A stretch of DNA of 64,000 bases, taken from positions 1,412,001-1,476,000 of the forward strand of contig LSFY01000001.1 in the NCBI GenBank assembly GCA_001584565.1, written 5' to 3'. A model generated the notes under the pieces. It searched no databases. It was given only the letters and a program-made list of their open reading frames with translations, and was not told where the DNA came from. This document shows positions 19,790 to 28,004 of the stretch, piece by piece. Both the position numbers and the translations under genes were made by a program. The DNA is from Alkalithermobacter thermoalcaliphilus JW-YL-7 = DSM 7308 (lineage in GTDB: Bacteria > Bacillota > Clostridia > Peptostreptococcales > Peptostreptococcaceae). How positions within the stretch are numbered: position 1 is the first letter of the stretch; the number at the start of each line of letters is the position of its first letter.

Positions 19790-19994
19790 TATTTTTGATG
19801 CTAGAGGAAGATCTTGTCCTGAACCTGTTTTAATTACTAAACAAGCTGTAGAAAATGTTGATGCTCCTTTTGTTGAGGTTATTGTTGATTCTGTTGTTGC
19901 TTTAGAAAATATAAAAAGATTTGTAAAATCTAAAGGTTTTGGTATTGAAGTAAAGCAAAATGATGAAGATTACTACATTCTTATTAAAAAATAG
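19779..19994 (+). CDS. TusA/YedF-like sulfurtransferase, selenium-associated
   Basis: 71 residues, the single-domain TusA fold with the persulfide/perselenide Cys in RSCPEPVLITK (CPxP, about residue 13). It starts at TTG and overlaps the end of yedE by 11 nt, giving translational coupling. It matches the N-terminal half of the longer YedF protein; the C-terminal DsrE-like half is absent. Expected role: accept selenium imported by YedE and pass it on toward selenophosphate synthesis. Confidence 0.85.
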   Translation: MSHNIFDARGRSCPEPVLITKQAVENVDAPFVEVIVDSVVALENIKRFVKSKGFGIEVKQNDEDYYILIKK

Positions 19995-20003
19995 GTGATT
20001 AAC

Positions 20004-20279
20004 TTGAAAGATTATTATTGCGTTGTATCATTTCACTCAACATATCATGCTCTACGATTTGAAGATGTATTTAAAAATACTGATATAAATATAAAGTTAA
20101 TGCCTATTCCAAGGCAAATTAGCTCAAGCTGTGGAACAGCTGCTCAGTTTCCTTGTGATAGAAAAGAAGATATACTTTTAATTTGTAAACAAAATGATAT
20201 ACAAATAGATTCTGTTCATAAGATTGAAAAAGAATCTAATACATCGTTTTTAAAATTCTTTAAATTAACCAAAAAATAG
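20004..20279 (+). CDS. DUF3343 putative Se/S carrier protein
   Basis: About 91 residues. It starts DYYCVVSFHSTYHALRFEDV and contains the conserved SSSCGTAAQFPCD patch with two Cys, as in DUF3343 proteins that sit beside yedE/yedF. TTG at 20004 is preferred over GTG at 19995 because AGGTGA lies just upstream. It is the third gene of the plus-strand selenium unit, which ends at a strong terminator. Role as a selenium or sulfur carrier is proposed for the family, not proven. Confidence 0.8.
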   Translation: MKDYYCVVSFHSTYHALRFEDVFKNTDINIKLMPIPRQISSSCGTAAQFPCDRKEDILLICKQNDIQIDSVHKIEKESNTSFLKFFKLTKK

Positions 20280-20299
20280 TCCCGTCTGGGACTATTTTT
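20272..20299. terminator. Bidirectional terminator
   Basis: A perfect 12-bp inverted repeat, AAAAATAGTCCC and its complement, with a 4-nt loop between convergent genes. Confidence 0.9.
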
Positions 20300-21410
20300 A
20301 GTATAAATCTTTATATATATTATATATATCTTCTTTTGAAAGATAAGCATAATTGTTTGAAAGAAGTCTTTGTTGAGTATTAATTACAGTATCTGTAAAA
20401 ACTTTTATATCTTCACTTTTCATTCCATATTCTCTTAATCTATTTCTCTTTAAAAGATTATCTAAAACTTCTTCTAATCTATCATATACATTTTTTTCTT
20501 TTCCTAATATATCTTCAAAAATTTTATTTAATCTTACTATTTTCCCTTTAGGATTTTTCTCAAAGTACATTCTAAGCACGCTAGTAAAAAACTGATAATT
20601 AGCTTCACCGTGAGGTACATGATATTTTCCACCTAAAGGATATGATAAAGCATGAACTGCTCCAACTCCTGTATTGTCAAAAGCAATCCCTGCATAGTTA
20701 CTTCCAACTATGAAGTCTTCTATTATACTTTCTTTATATTCAAATCCATTTTCTATAATTTTTATATAACCTTGCAATATTAGTTTTATAGCATTTATAC
20801 TAAATAGCTCTGTATATTCATTAGATTTAGGCGACAAGAAAGATTCTACAGCATGTATTAGTGCATCTATTGAGCTACTTGCAAACACCTTAGAAGGTAA
20901 ATTTTTAAGAAGCTGGGGTATTAAGACTGCATAATCTGGATAAAGCTCATCTTTTGCTATTCCCATTTTAGTATCTTTTGAAGTTATATGAGCAATAGAT
21001 ATATTCGTAACTTCACTTCCTGTCCCACAGGTAGTTGGAATTGCTATTAACTTTCTTTTCTTAACAGGAGAAACTTTTCTTTCAAATAAATCAACTACTT
21101 TTTCAAATCCTTCTAAAACTAAAAACTTTGCAATATCTATTATTGATCCCCCACCTATAGCTACTACTGTTGAGTACTCCTTATTCTTTATATCGTTTAA
21201 TATATTGTCTATCATCTCATCAGAAGGCTCTCCACTTCCGTATGTATCTTTTAAAACAATATCACTCTCTAGATTAAGTTCTTTAATATATTTATCGTAT
21301 AAAGATTTGCTTGTAAAAATTAAATCATCTTTCCCAATATTAAATTCATTTGTAAAGTTTGCAAGATAGTCAAACTTTTGTATTTCAGTTCTAACCCTTA
21401 TAGCTTTCAT
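20298..21410 (-). CDS. Iron-containing alcohol dehydrogenase, 4-hydroxybutyrate dehydrogenase type
   Basis: About 370 residues of the group III Fe-ADH family. The NAD-binding GGGSIIDIAK, the PTTCGTGSEVTN patch and metal-ligand His residues in SSIDALIHAVESF and HALSYPLGGKYHVPHG are present. The overall run of motifs (LGEPSDE-like GSGEPSDEMI, GSNYAGIAF, VPHGEANY) follows the clostridial 4-hydroxybutyrate dehydrogenase that reduces succinate semialdehyde. ATG at 21410 follows AAGGGGGATATGT; the upstream ATG overlaps sacA. It lies directly after the sucrose hydrolase gene, an odd pairing. Confidence 0.85.
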   Translation of the reverse strand: MKAIRVRTEIQKFDYLANFTNEFNIGKDDLIFTSKSLYDKYIKELNLESDIVLKDTYGSGEPSDEMIDNILNDIKNKEYSTVVAIGGGSIIDIAKFLVLEGFEKVVDLFERKVSPVKKRKLIAIPTTCGTGSEVTNISIAHITSKDTKMGIAKDELYPDYAVLIPQLLKNLPSKVFASSSIDALIHAVESFLSPKSNEYTELFSINAIKLILQGYIKIIENGFEYKESIIEDFIVGSNYAGIAFDNTGVGAVHALSYPLGGKYHVPHGEANYQFFTSVLRMYFEKNPKGKIVRLNKIFEDILGKEKNVYDRLEEVLDNLLKRNRLREYGMKSEDIKVFTDTVINTQQRLLSNNYAYLSKEDIYNIYKDLY

Positions 21411-21421
21411 ACATATCCCCC

Positions 21422-22906
21422 TTAAAACACTGGTTTTATATCCCATTTTCTCAACTCCTTTAATATTACACTTCCACCTTTTGCAAAGAATTTTATACCT
21501 AAACTTTGTTTATCTGGATATATTCTTCCTGTAAAAACTTCTTGTCCATCATTTATAAAAACTTCTACTGATGATGTATCTAAGAATATATTAAGCTTTA
21601 ATTTTTTCTTATCTTCTATATAACACCTTCTTACTCCTTTATATCCCTTTCCTGAATTTTCTCTATCAAATATAAATTTTTGCATTTTCCTATCGTAATA
21701 TAAAATTGTTTTTTCTTTTTCATCATCTGAACATCTTAGTTTTACTCCAAATTCATAAGCATCATCTACCTCAAATATAGCTTCCATCTCTAGAACGTCT
21801 CCAGATATATTTTCTAACATTATCTCACTACTATTTATTTTTATATTTTCATATTTTGCTAGATTTTTTCTAATATTTTCCATTTCTTCAACTGGCTTTT
21901 GAATAATTTTGTTTTCTTTAAGCTCTAGAACTCTTGGAATTGTCATTGCATGTATCCATCCCTTTTCAGTTGTAGGATGATCTTCTTCTTCAGGAAGCCC
22001 CATCCAAGCTATAAGTATTCTTCTTCCCTTATCATCTAAAGTAGTTTGAGGAGCATAAAACTCAAATCCCCTGTCAAGCTCAACGAAATCTTCATGTTGC
22101 ATATTTCCAGTTTTATAATCTACCTTTCCAACAAAATATCCTGACTGATATATGTTGTTATATAAATCTCCTTGTGGTTTTATCCCTTGAGGAGATGATA
22201 TTAATATATCTTTACCGTTAAGTTCAAATAAATCTGGACATTCCCACATAAATCCAAAATCTCCTAGATTATTTATATTAGAGCCTGCTACCTCTCCTAC
22301 CATATCCCAACTTTTTAAGTCTTTAGATTTGAAAAGTAAAACTCTTCCCTCTTCTTTAATAGTTTGGGCTCCTATTACCATATACCAAATTCCATCTTTT
22401 TTCCATACCTTTGGATCCCTAAAATGTCTCGTATATCCTTTAGGTTGATTATGTATTACAGGATTGTCTTTATATTTTTCAAACTCTACTCCATCTTCAC
22501 TCATAGCAAGACACTGGTATGTTTCTCTATTTCCCTGTTTATCTTTTACATTACCTGTGTATATTAAGGTTAAAATACCATTATCTTCTATAGCACTTCC
22601 TGAATAACATCCATGACTTTCATACCACTCACTAGGAGCTAAAGCTATTGGCATAGCTTCCCAGTTTACTAAATCTATACTTTTATAATGGCCCCAGTAC
22701 TTTAAACCATGATTTGTTCCAAATGGGTGAAATTGATAAAATAAATGATACTCTCCTTTGAATTGAATAAAACCATTAGGATCATTTAAAAGTCCTGTAG
22801 GTGGCATTATATGATATTTTAATCTATAATAATCACTATTAACTAAACTTTTATTTTTTTCTATTTCTTTATTAGCTTTTTTTATTAAATCTTCATTTTT
22901 TATCAT
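21422..22906 (-). CDS. sacA: Sucrose-6-phosphate hydrolase (GH32)
   Basis: 494 residues, full length for the family. The catalytic nucleophile Asp lies in PPTGLLNDPNGFIQF near residue 40, the RDPK motif (HFRDPKVW) and the acid/base Glu in MWECPDLFEL are present, and a C-terminal beta-sandwich domain follows. It cleaves the sucrose-6-phosphate made by the PTS. No RAT is visible in its leader, so it is probably controlled differently from the PTS/fructokinase unit 4 kb away. GGAGGGCGG lies upstream of the ATG. Confidence 0.93.
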   Translation of the reverse strand: MIKNEDLIKKANKEIEKNKSLVNSDYYRLKYHIMPPTGLLNDPNGFIQFKGEYHLFYQFHPFGTNHGLKYWGHYKSIDLVNWEAMPIALAPSEWYESHGCYSGSAIEDNGILTLIYTGNVKDKQGNRETYQCLAMSEDGVEFEKYKDNPVIHNQPKGYTRHFRDPKVWKKDGIWYMVIGAQTIKEEGRVLLFKSKDLKSWDMVGEVAGSNINNLGDFGFMWECPDLFELNGKDILISSPQGIKPQGDLYNNIYQSGYFVGKVDYKTGNMQHEDFVELDRGFEFYAPQTTLDDKGRRILIAWMGLPEEEDHPTTEKGWIHAMTIPRVLELKENKIIQKPVEEMENIRKNLAKYENIKINSSEIMLENISGDVLEMEAIFEVDDAYEFGVKLRCSDDEKEKTILYYDRKMQKFIFDRENSGKGYKGVRRCYIEDKKKLKLNIFLDTSSVEVFINDGQEVFTGRIYPDKQSLGIKFFAKGGSVILKELRKWDIKPVF

Positions 22907-23125
22907 ACTTACCGCCCTCCGTTTATAACCCTTTATTCTTTATAAATAGTTTACTAAATTTATCTTTAATTGTCCAAATTCTTTATATTTAAACAAAGTC
23001 TTTCTTACAATTTATTAAAGTATATAATTTGCTATGTATTATTATAAAAAATAATATATTTTGAAAACTTTTTGCTTATTTTAAAGGTATATATTATGAG
23101 AGCAAAAATTAAAGGAGGTGCAAAA

Positions 23126-23641
23126 TTGAATAATAATGAAAAGTTTAAATCTTTATACGAGGAATACTTTGAATATGCATTAAGAACTGCAATAGCTATA
23201 ACAAAAGATACATCTTTTTCTAAAGATGCCGTACAAGAGACTTTTATACGAATTTATAAAAATATGGATTCTCTTGACGAAACTAAGTCTTTTAAGACTT
23301 ATCTTTATACCATACTTTTGAATGAGTGTAGGAGAATACTTGATAAAAATAATAAAGCATTTAAAGTAGATAGCTTGTTTTTAGAAAATGAATATTCCCT
23401 TTCAAGTAATGACATTTATAGTTTTGAAGAATATGAATTTCTTTATAAAGCAATACAAAATCTTGAAGACATAAACAAAATCCCTATAATACTAAAATAC
23501 CTAAACGATTTTTCTGAAAAAGAAATTAGCTCTATACTTACAATAAACATAAATACTGTAAAATCTAGACTATTCAAGGGAAGACAAAAGCTTAAAAAAA
23601 TGATAGAAGAATTTGAGAAAAGGAGTGAAAAATATGAATGA
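23126..23641 (+). CDS. ECF RNA polymerase sigma factor
   Basis: About 171 residues. Region 2 has YALRTAIAITKDTSFSKDAV and VQETFIRIYKN; region 4 has LKYLNDFSEKEISSILT and NTVKSRLFKGRQKL. The TTG at 23126 is taken as start since AAAGGAGG sits 7 nt upstream; the ATG at 23072 lacks a site. The stop overlaps the next gene by 8 nt, the usual coupling of an ECF sigma factor with its anti-sigma partner. Confidence 0.9.
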   Translation: MNNNEKFKSLYEEYFEYALRTAIAITKDTSFSKDAVQETFIRIYKNMDSLDETKSFKTYLYTILLNECRRILDKNNKAFKVDSLFLENEYSLSSNDIYSFEEYEFLYKAIQNLEDINKIPIILKYLNDFSEKEISSILTININTVKSRLFKGRQKLKKMIEEFEKRSEKYE

Positions 23642-24374
23642 AAAATACGATGAAAAAATCAAACAATCTTTGATTTTGAATACTGATGAAGCTAAACAGT
23701 TAAAAGATATTATTTGGAAAGATATTGAAATGAAGATAAATACTGAAAAAGACAATAGTATAAGAAAGGAAACCAATATATTTAAAAACATAAAACTTTT
23801 AGCCATAGCTGCATCTATAAGTATAATATTTTTACTTAATACAAACTATGGTCAGGCTGCTATTGATAAAATCAAGGAAATTTTTGTTCAAGAAAAAAAT
23901 AACATAGAATTAATAGAGGGAATAAAGGAAAAAAATAAAGTAGACCTTCAAACAGGTCAACTAGGATATGTTATTTATTTTGATAAGGAAGAATATATCT
24001 TAGAAAATAATAATCAAAAAGACAAAATAATACCTAAGATACAGAGTAATTCATCAAATCTTCCTGAAATATTTATGGAAATTAGTCGAATAAAAGATAA
24101 ATCTCCTGATGAAGTTTCTCTTGATATATACCAAACTTTAAAAGGTAAATACAATATATTGAATGCTCCTGAAAAAATCACAACTCCTATAAATGGTTTA
24201 TTTATATATGCTTCATCTGGATATAACTGGGATGATACTGTTTTAAAATTCTATGTTATTAGTGATCAAAAAGGTGGAACATTTTTGATTAAGCAACAAC
24301 TATTTTTAGAAGCTTCTGAAGGATATGGTGTTAGATTTGATAATATGCTAAAAGACTTTCATATAGTAAATTAA
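23634..24374 (+). CDS. Probable membrane-bound anti-sigma factor
   Basis: About 246 residues. A cytoplasmic N-terminus (1-55) rich in Lys/Glu is followed by one membrane segment (about 58-77, LLAIAASISIIFLLNTNYG) and a 160-residue external domain resembling DUF4367. No zinc-binding ZAS motif is present. Position and 8-nt overlap with the sigma gene suggest it sequesters that sigma factor and releases it after an envelope signal. Confidence 0.72.
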   Translation: MNEKYDEKIKQSLILNTDEAKQLKDIIWKDIEMKINTEKDNSIRKETNIFKNIKLLAIAASISIIFLLNTNYGQAAIDKIKEIFVQEKNNIELIEGIKEKNKVDLQTGQLGYVIYFDKEEYILENNNQKDKIIPKIQSNSSNLPEIFMEISRIKDKSPDEVSLDIYQTLKGKYNILNAPEKITTPINGLFIYASSGYNWDDTVLKFYVISDQKGGTFLIKQQLFLEASEGYGVRFDNMLKDFHIVN

Positions 24375-24496
24375 CTATCCATAATATTCTTTATAGGGAA
24401 ATTAATGATACCATTATAAAAATTTAACTCGATTTATATAATCTAAATTACAAAAACTATTTGTATCTTTAGATTATATAAAAAGGATGTGAAATT

Positions 24497-24820
24497 ATGG
24501 ATAAAAAAAATGATAAATTCAAAACTGAACACGCAGCCGAATTTGTTCCTAATAAAATGAATTATAAAGAATTTAGAGGCGATGAAACTGCGTATGTAAC
24601 GGGAATTTGGGGATATCTAGGAGTTATAGCCTCCATCATTTCTTTATTTACGTATCCTGTCACACTTGGAATTTTAGGTGCATTTTTAGGATTTGTATCT
24701 GTTTTTTCCGGAGCTAAAACTTTAGGATATACAGCTATTGCAATAGGTCTTTTAAGTTCTCTTTCTTCACTACTATTTAGAGTAGCTCTTTTATCTTTCA
24801 TTTTATCTATCTTATTTTAG
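24497..24820 (+). CDS. Small membrane protein of unknown function
   Basis: 107 residues. A polar 40-residue N-terminus (HAAEFVPNKMNYKEFRGDE) precedes three hydrophobic segments (about 43-60, 62-78 and 84-106), the C-terminus ending in the membrane. It resembles DUF4190-type small membrane proteins in layout only. It has its own AAGGATGTG ribosome site and a strong terminator, so it is probably a separate gene rather than part of the sigma operon. Confidence 0.6.
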   Translation: MDKKNDKFKTEHAAEFVPNKMNYKEFRGDETAYVTGIWGYLGVIASIISLFTYPVTLGILGAFLGFVSVFSGAKTLGYTAIAIGLLSSLSSLLFRVALLSFILSILF

Positions 24821-24848
24821 AGAGTCTTTTCAAAGACTCTTTTTTTTT
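24821..24848 (+). terminator. Rho-independent terminator
   Basis: A 9-bp stem, AGAGTCTTT/AAAGACTCT, with a 2-nt loop and eight T, directly after the stop codon. Confidence 0.95.
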
Positions 24849-24924
24849 AGTGTGATTTAAGTCACTTTCTAATTTTTAATTTTGTAGTATTATTTAATTA
24901 TCAAATCAAAAGGAGGTTTTAATC

Positions 24925-25647
24925 ATGAAAAGACAAATAATTGAAATAAATGAAGAAAAATGCATAGGATGTGGACTATGTGCAAATGCTTGTCATCAAG
25001 GAGCTATCAAAGTGATAGATGGAAAAGCTAAACTTATAAGTGATTCTTACTGTGATGGACTAGGAATGTGCCTTCCTGCTTGTCCTGTTGATGCTATAAA
25101 ATTAGTAGAGAAAGATGCAGAAAAATTCGATGAGTCAAGAAGAGGATTTGCAAATAAAAAGCATTCAGGAGGATGCCCTTCTTCTGTAAATAGAGTACTA
25201 AATGCTTGTCCTTCTTCTGTAAATAAAGTTTTAAAATCTTCTGAAGATGAAGATAAAAAAAATACTCAATCTGTTCAACTTCAATCTCAACTTAGACAAT
25301 GGCCAGTACAATTAAAATTAATAAGTCCAATGGCTGATTTTTGGGATGATGCTGATGTGTTAATATCTGCTGACTGCTGCGCTTATGCTTATGCTAATTT
25401 CCACGAAGACTTTATAAAGGGTAAATTAACTCTTATAGCATGTCCTAAACTAGATGATAATGAATACTATATAGAAAAACTTACTGAAATATTTAAAACT
25501 AAAGATATAAAAAGTATAACAGTTGTAAAAATGTCTGTTCCTTGCTGTCAAGGAATTGCTAATGCAGTAAAAACAGCTATGCTAAATGCTCAAAAAATAG
25601 TTCCATATAAAGAAGTAACAATATCACCAGATGGTAAAATAGTTTAA
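24925..25647 (+). CDS. 4Fe-4S dicluster ferredoxin-like protein
   Basis: 240 residues. The N-terminal third holds two 4Fe-4S motifs, CIGCGLCANACHQGAI and CDGLGMCLPACPVDAI. The middle has a curious double repeat CPSSVN(R/K)VL. The C-terminal domain has two further Cys clusters (SADCCAYAY and VPCCQG) that could hold another metal site. The protein is a recurrent anaerobe family of unknown partner. GGAGG precedes the ATG, and a terminator overlaps the stop. Confidence 0.82.
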   Translation: MKRQIIEINEEKCIGCGLCANACHQGAIKVIDGKAKLISDSYCDGLGMCLPACPVDAIKLVEKDAEKFDESRRGFANKKHSGGCPSSVNRVLNACPSSVNKVLKSSEDEDKKNTQSVQLQSQLRQWPVQLKLISPMADFWDDADVLISADCCAYAYANFHEDFIKGKLTLIACPKLDDNEYYIEKLTEIFKTKDIKSITVVKMSVPCCQGIANAVKTAMLNAQKIVPYKEVTISPDGKIV

Positions 25648-25668
25648 GCAGCCTAGGTAGGCTGCTTA
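25645..25668. terminator. Bidirectional terminator
   Basis: A 9-bp perfect stem, TAAGCAGCC and its complement, with a 6-nt loop. It covers the stop codons of the two convergent genes. Confidence 0.85.
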
Positions 25669-26148
25669 TCTATTTAATTTCCAAGTAGAGTAATTAAGTA
25701 TAGCTGCAAAACTAACCCATAATAGATATGGAACCATTAAGTATCCTGCTATCTTATCAATTTGAAAAAACTTTATTGTTGTTACTAATATTAATATCCA
25801 AAGAATTATAATTAAAATTAAGGCTAAAAATCTAAAACCAAGATTAAAATATACTATAGGCCATAGAAAGTTTAATGCCAGTTGAATAAAGTAAAAAGTT
25901 AATGCATCTTTAACTTCATATTTACTTTTTTCAGAAACATAGACTCTATACGATGCAATTCCCATAAGTATATAAAGTATGGTCCATACAATAGAAAATA
26001 TATACCCTGGAGGTGCAAATGAAGGTCTTATAAGATTTTGATATATATTCATTGAATCTTTAGTTATGTATCCACTTAAAAAACCAACCCCTAATGGAAT
26101 AAAAATACTTACTAGAAATTTTACTATATTCTTTAGCGAAATCACCAT
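25666..26148 (-). CDS. tspO: TspO/MBR family protein
   Basis: 160 residues with five membrane helices. Family marks are RPSFAPPGYIFSIVWTILYI after the first loop, MGIASYRVY, and the aromatic-rich final helices ending LLWVSFAAILNYSTWKLN. TspO proteins bind tetrapyrroles and influence stress responses. AAGGAGTGG precedes the ATG. A 38-bp perfect palindrome sits just upstream and may carry the control site. Confidence 0.92.
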   Translation of the reverse strand: MVISLKNIVKFLVSIFIPLGVGFLSGYITKDSMNIYQNLIRPSFAPPGYIFSIVWTILYILMGIASYRVYVSEKSKYEVKDALTFYFIQLALNFLWPIVYFNLGFRFLALILIIILWILILVTTIKFFQIDKIAGYLMVPYLLWVSFAAILNYSTWKLNR

Positions 26149-26167
26149 GTTACCACTCCTTAAAGTT

Positions 26168-26205
26168 TATATATTTATTTATATGATCATATAAATAAAT
26201 ATATA
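26168..26205. repeat. 38-bp perfect palindrome upstream of tspO
   Basis: Every base from 26168 to 26205 pairs symmetrically around the central GATC (26185-26188). It is almost all A and T (TATTTATTTATATGATC and its mirror) and has no loop, so it suits a dimeric DNA-binding protein or cruciform rather than a terminator. Confidence 0.9.
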
Positions 26206-26208
26206 CAA

Positions 26209-26235
26209 ATTAAATCCACCTAAGGTGGATTTAAT
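26209..26235 (-). terminator. Terminator of the ComFB-like gene
   Basis: A 12-bp stem ATTAAATCCACC/GGTGGATTTAAT with a 3-nt loop that overlaps the stop codon; the minus-strand tail (TTTGTATAT) is only weakly U-rich. Confidence 0.65.
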
Positions 26236-26494
26236 CATGTTTTACGTTATTTTTAACTTTTTCAATAGCTTCTACTATAACTTGTATTACATTAGCCTTA
26301 AATTGACTACTCATTTCATTTAATTTAGCATAAGCATTTCCTTGATCTGTTACAATATACATTGGTGGTAGATTATTTAAAGCTATAGCCTTTATATCCT
26401 CTATACATTTTTCACAAGTACATATATTTTCATATTTTTTCAACACGCTAGGTATTAAATAGTCAACTACTGTTTCCATATAATTTTTAGGCAT
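26231..26494 (-). CDS. ComFB-like late competence protein
   Basis: About 87 residues. It has the ComFB layout: METVVDYLIPSVLKKYENIC, two Cys motifs (CTCEKC) that could bind zinc, and DIKAIALNNLPPMYIVT. ATG at 26494 has GGGAGG upstream; the ATG at 26554 does not. In Bacillus the homologue lies in the comF operon but is not required for DNA uptake, and in other bacteria the domain binds cyclic dinucleotides. No other competence gene is nearby. Confidence 0.8.
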   Translation of the reverse strand: MPKNYMETVVDYLIPSVLKKYENICTCEKCIEDIKAIALNNLPPMYIVTDQGNAYAKLNEMSSQFKANVIQVIVEAIEKVKNNVKHD

Positions 26495-26574
26495 ATTATT
26501 ATCCTCCCAATATTTTCTTATATATATTGTATTATTTGTTGAATAATTTTGCAACTTGTCAAGTATATAACAAA

Positions 26575-26600
26575 AAAGTGTCCTTTTGATTGGACACTTT
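26575..26600 (-). terminator. Terminator downstream of the methyltransferase gene
   Basis: A 9-bp stem AAAGTGTCC/GGACACTTT with an 8-nt loop and a minus-strand U run (TTTTTTG). Confidence 0.85.
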
Positions 26601-27169
26601 TATTCCTTTAATTTTTCTATACAAACAGCTATTGGAGGATAATTTATGTTATTTATATAATTGTACATAAGAACACTATACTTTTTCTGATCTAATCCTT
26701 TCAAAAACTCTAAAACTTCATCTTTTTCTTCAAAGCCACTATCTCCACCATGATATATAACAAGCATTACAATTCCATGCTTAGTTATTATATCTAAACT
26801 TTTTTCAATAGCAGTTATAGTTGTGTGGGGTTTTGTATGTATCTTATGATCTCCTCCTGGCAAATATCCTAGATTAAACATAACAGCTTTTACTGGATAC
26901 GATACATACTTATCTATGTTTTCATGACCATCATTTATAAGAGTTACATTATCTAGCATATTTGAATCTATTAATTTTTGTTTTGTTTTTTCAAGAGCTA
27001 CATTTTGTATATCAAAAGAATATACTTTTCCAGTTTCACCAACTAATTTTGCTAGAAACAGAGTATCATTTCCATTTCCAGCTGTCGCATCCACTACTGT
27101 GTCTCCTTGTTTTACAATCTTTTCAACAACTTCATGTGATATTCCTACTGGACTTTTTAAAAATCTCAT
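26600..27169 (-). CDS. Class I SAM-dependent methyltransferase (YtqB/rRNA-methylase-like)
   Basis: 189 residues. The SAM-binding motif I is VVDATAGNGNDTLFLA (about 24-39) and acidic motif II is YSFDIQ. A NLGYLPGGDH patch and HGGDSG are typical of the YtqB group (rRNA_methylase family), whose members are related to MnmM tRNA methyltransferases. SD GGGG precedes the ATG. It is followed by a terminator and preceded by a VOC protein gene with 10 nt between. Confidence 0.85.
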   Translation of the reverse strand: MRFLKSPVGISHEVVEKIVKQGDTVVDATAGNGNDTLFLAKLVGETGKVYSFDIQNVALEKTKQKLIDSNMLDNVTLINDGHENIDKYVSYPVKAVMFNLGYLPGGDHKIHTKPHTTITAIEKSLDIITKHGIVMLVIYHGGDSGFEEKDEVLEFLKGLDQKKYSVLMYNYINNINYPPIAVCIEKLKE

Positions 27170-27179
27170 TTATTCACCC

Positions 27180-27548
27180 CTATTTTTTAGGTAAAACTTC
27201 TAACCAGTATCCATCCGGATCACTTATGAAGTAAATTCCCATTTCCTTGTTTTCGAAACATATACATCCCATTTTTTTGTGATGTTCATACGCTTTTTCA
27301 AAATCATCTGTTTCAAAAGCTAAATGAAATTCGTTTTCTCCTAAATTATATGGCTCTTTTCTATCTCTTAACCAAGTAAGCTCTAGCTGATGAGTAGAAC
27401 TACCATCTCCTAAATAAACAAGTATAAAGCTTTTATCTTCAGGCTCGTATCTTCTTACTTCTTCAAGTCCTAAAGCCTCTTTATAGAATTTTAAACTTTT
27501 TTCAAGATCTAAAACATTAATATTATTGTGTACCATTTTAAATTTCAT
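27180..27548 (-). CDS. VOC-family (glyoxalase I-like) protein
   Basis: 122 residues forming two beta-alpha-beta-beta-beta units. Residues corresponding to the glyoxalase metal site are visible: an early His in KMVHNNINV, a Glu in THQLELTW, a second His in EFHLAFET and a final Glu in YWLEVLP. This fits lactoylglutathione lyase, although glutathione is rare in clostridia and another thiol or substrate may be used. It is part of a tight minus-strand run with the methyltransferase and rubrerythrin genes. Confidence 0.82.
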   Translation of the reverse strand: MKFKMVHNNINVLDLEKSLKFYKEALGLEEVRRYEPEDKSFILVYLGDGSSTHQLELTWLRDRKEPYNLGENEFHLAFETDDFEKAYEHHKKMGCICFENKEMGIYFISDPDGYWLEVLPKK

Positions 27549-27561
27549 ACTAATCTCTCCT

Positions 27562-27990
27562 TTATTTATTATATCTTTTTAATATACCTTCAAGCATTCT
27601 AGCATGTCTTGCTTCATCTTTGGCTGATTCATTAAAATAATCACTAGCTGAATCTAATCCAAGTTCTTTAGCCTTATCTGCGGCTTCTTTTTTAGACTTA
27701 TTAGCAAATGTTTCTCCTTCTAACATTTGTCTAATGTTTTCAAATATATCTTCTTTTATTAGGCCATTAAATTCAGCAAAACGTGCTGCATGCTCTGCTT
27801 CTTCCCATGCTATAGTTTTTAAAACCTCAGCAATTTCTGGATATCCTTGTCTTTGTGCTAGTCTAGCCATAGCAAGATATATACCTACCTCAGAAGTTTC
27901 TCCTGAAAAGTTTTGCTTAACTATTCTTTCTAAACTAGTTCCTTTTGTTTCTCCAATAATATTTTCTATAACAAGATCTATTCTATCCAT
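27562..27990 (-). CDS. Rubrerythrin-like ferritin-fold protein without rubredoxin domain
   Basis: 142 residues, a four-helix diiron protein. Ligand motifs are seen in [12 protein letters not shown] and [12 protein letters not shown], plus Glu residues in the first and third helices ([24 protein letters not shown]). There is no cysteine at all, so the C-terminal rubredoxin domain of classical rubrerythrin is missing and electrons must come from another protein. It probably removes peroxide in this anaerobe. Confidence 0.88.
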   Translation of the reverse strand: MDRIDLVIENIIGETKGTSLERIVKQNFSGETSEVGIYLAMARLAQRQGYPEIAEVLKTIAWEEAEHAARFAEFNGLIKEDIFENIRQMLEGETFANKSKKEAADKAKELGLDSASDYFNESAKDEARHARMLEGILKRYNK

Positions 27991-28004
27991 AGCTATTCAC
28001 CTTT

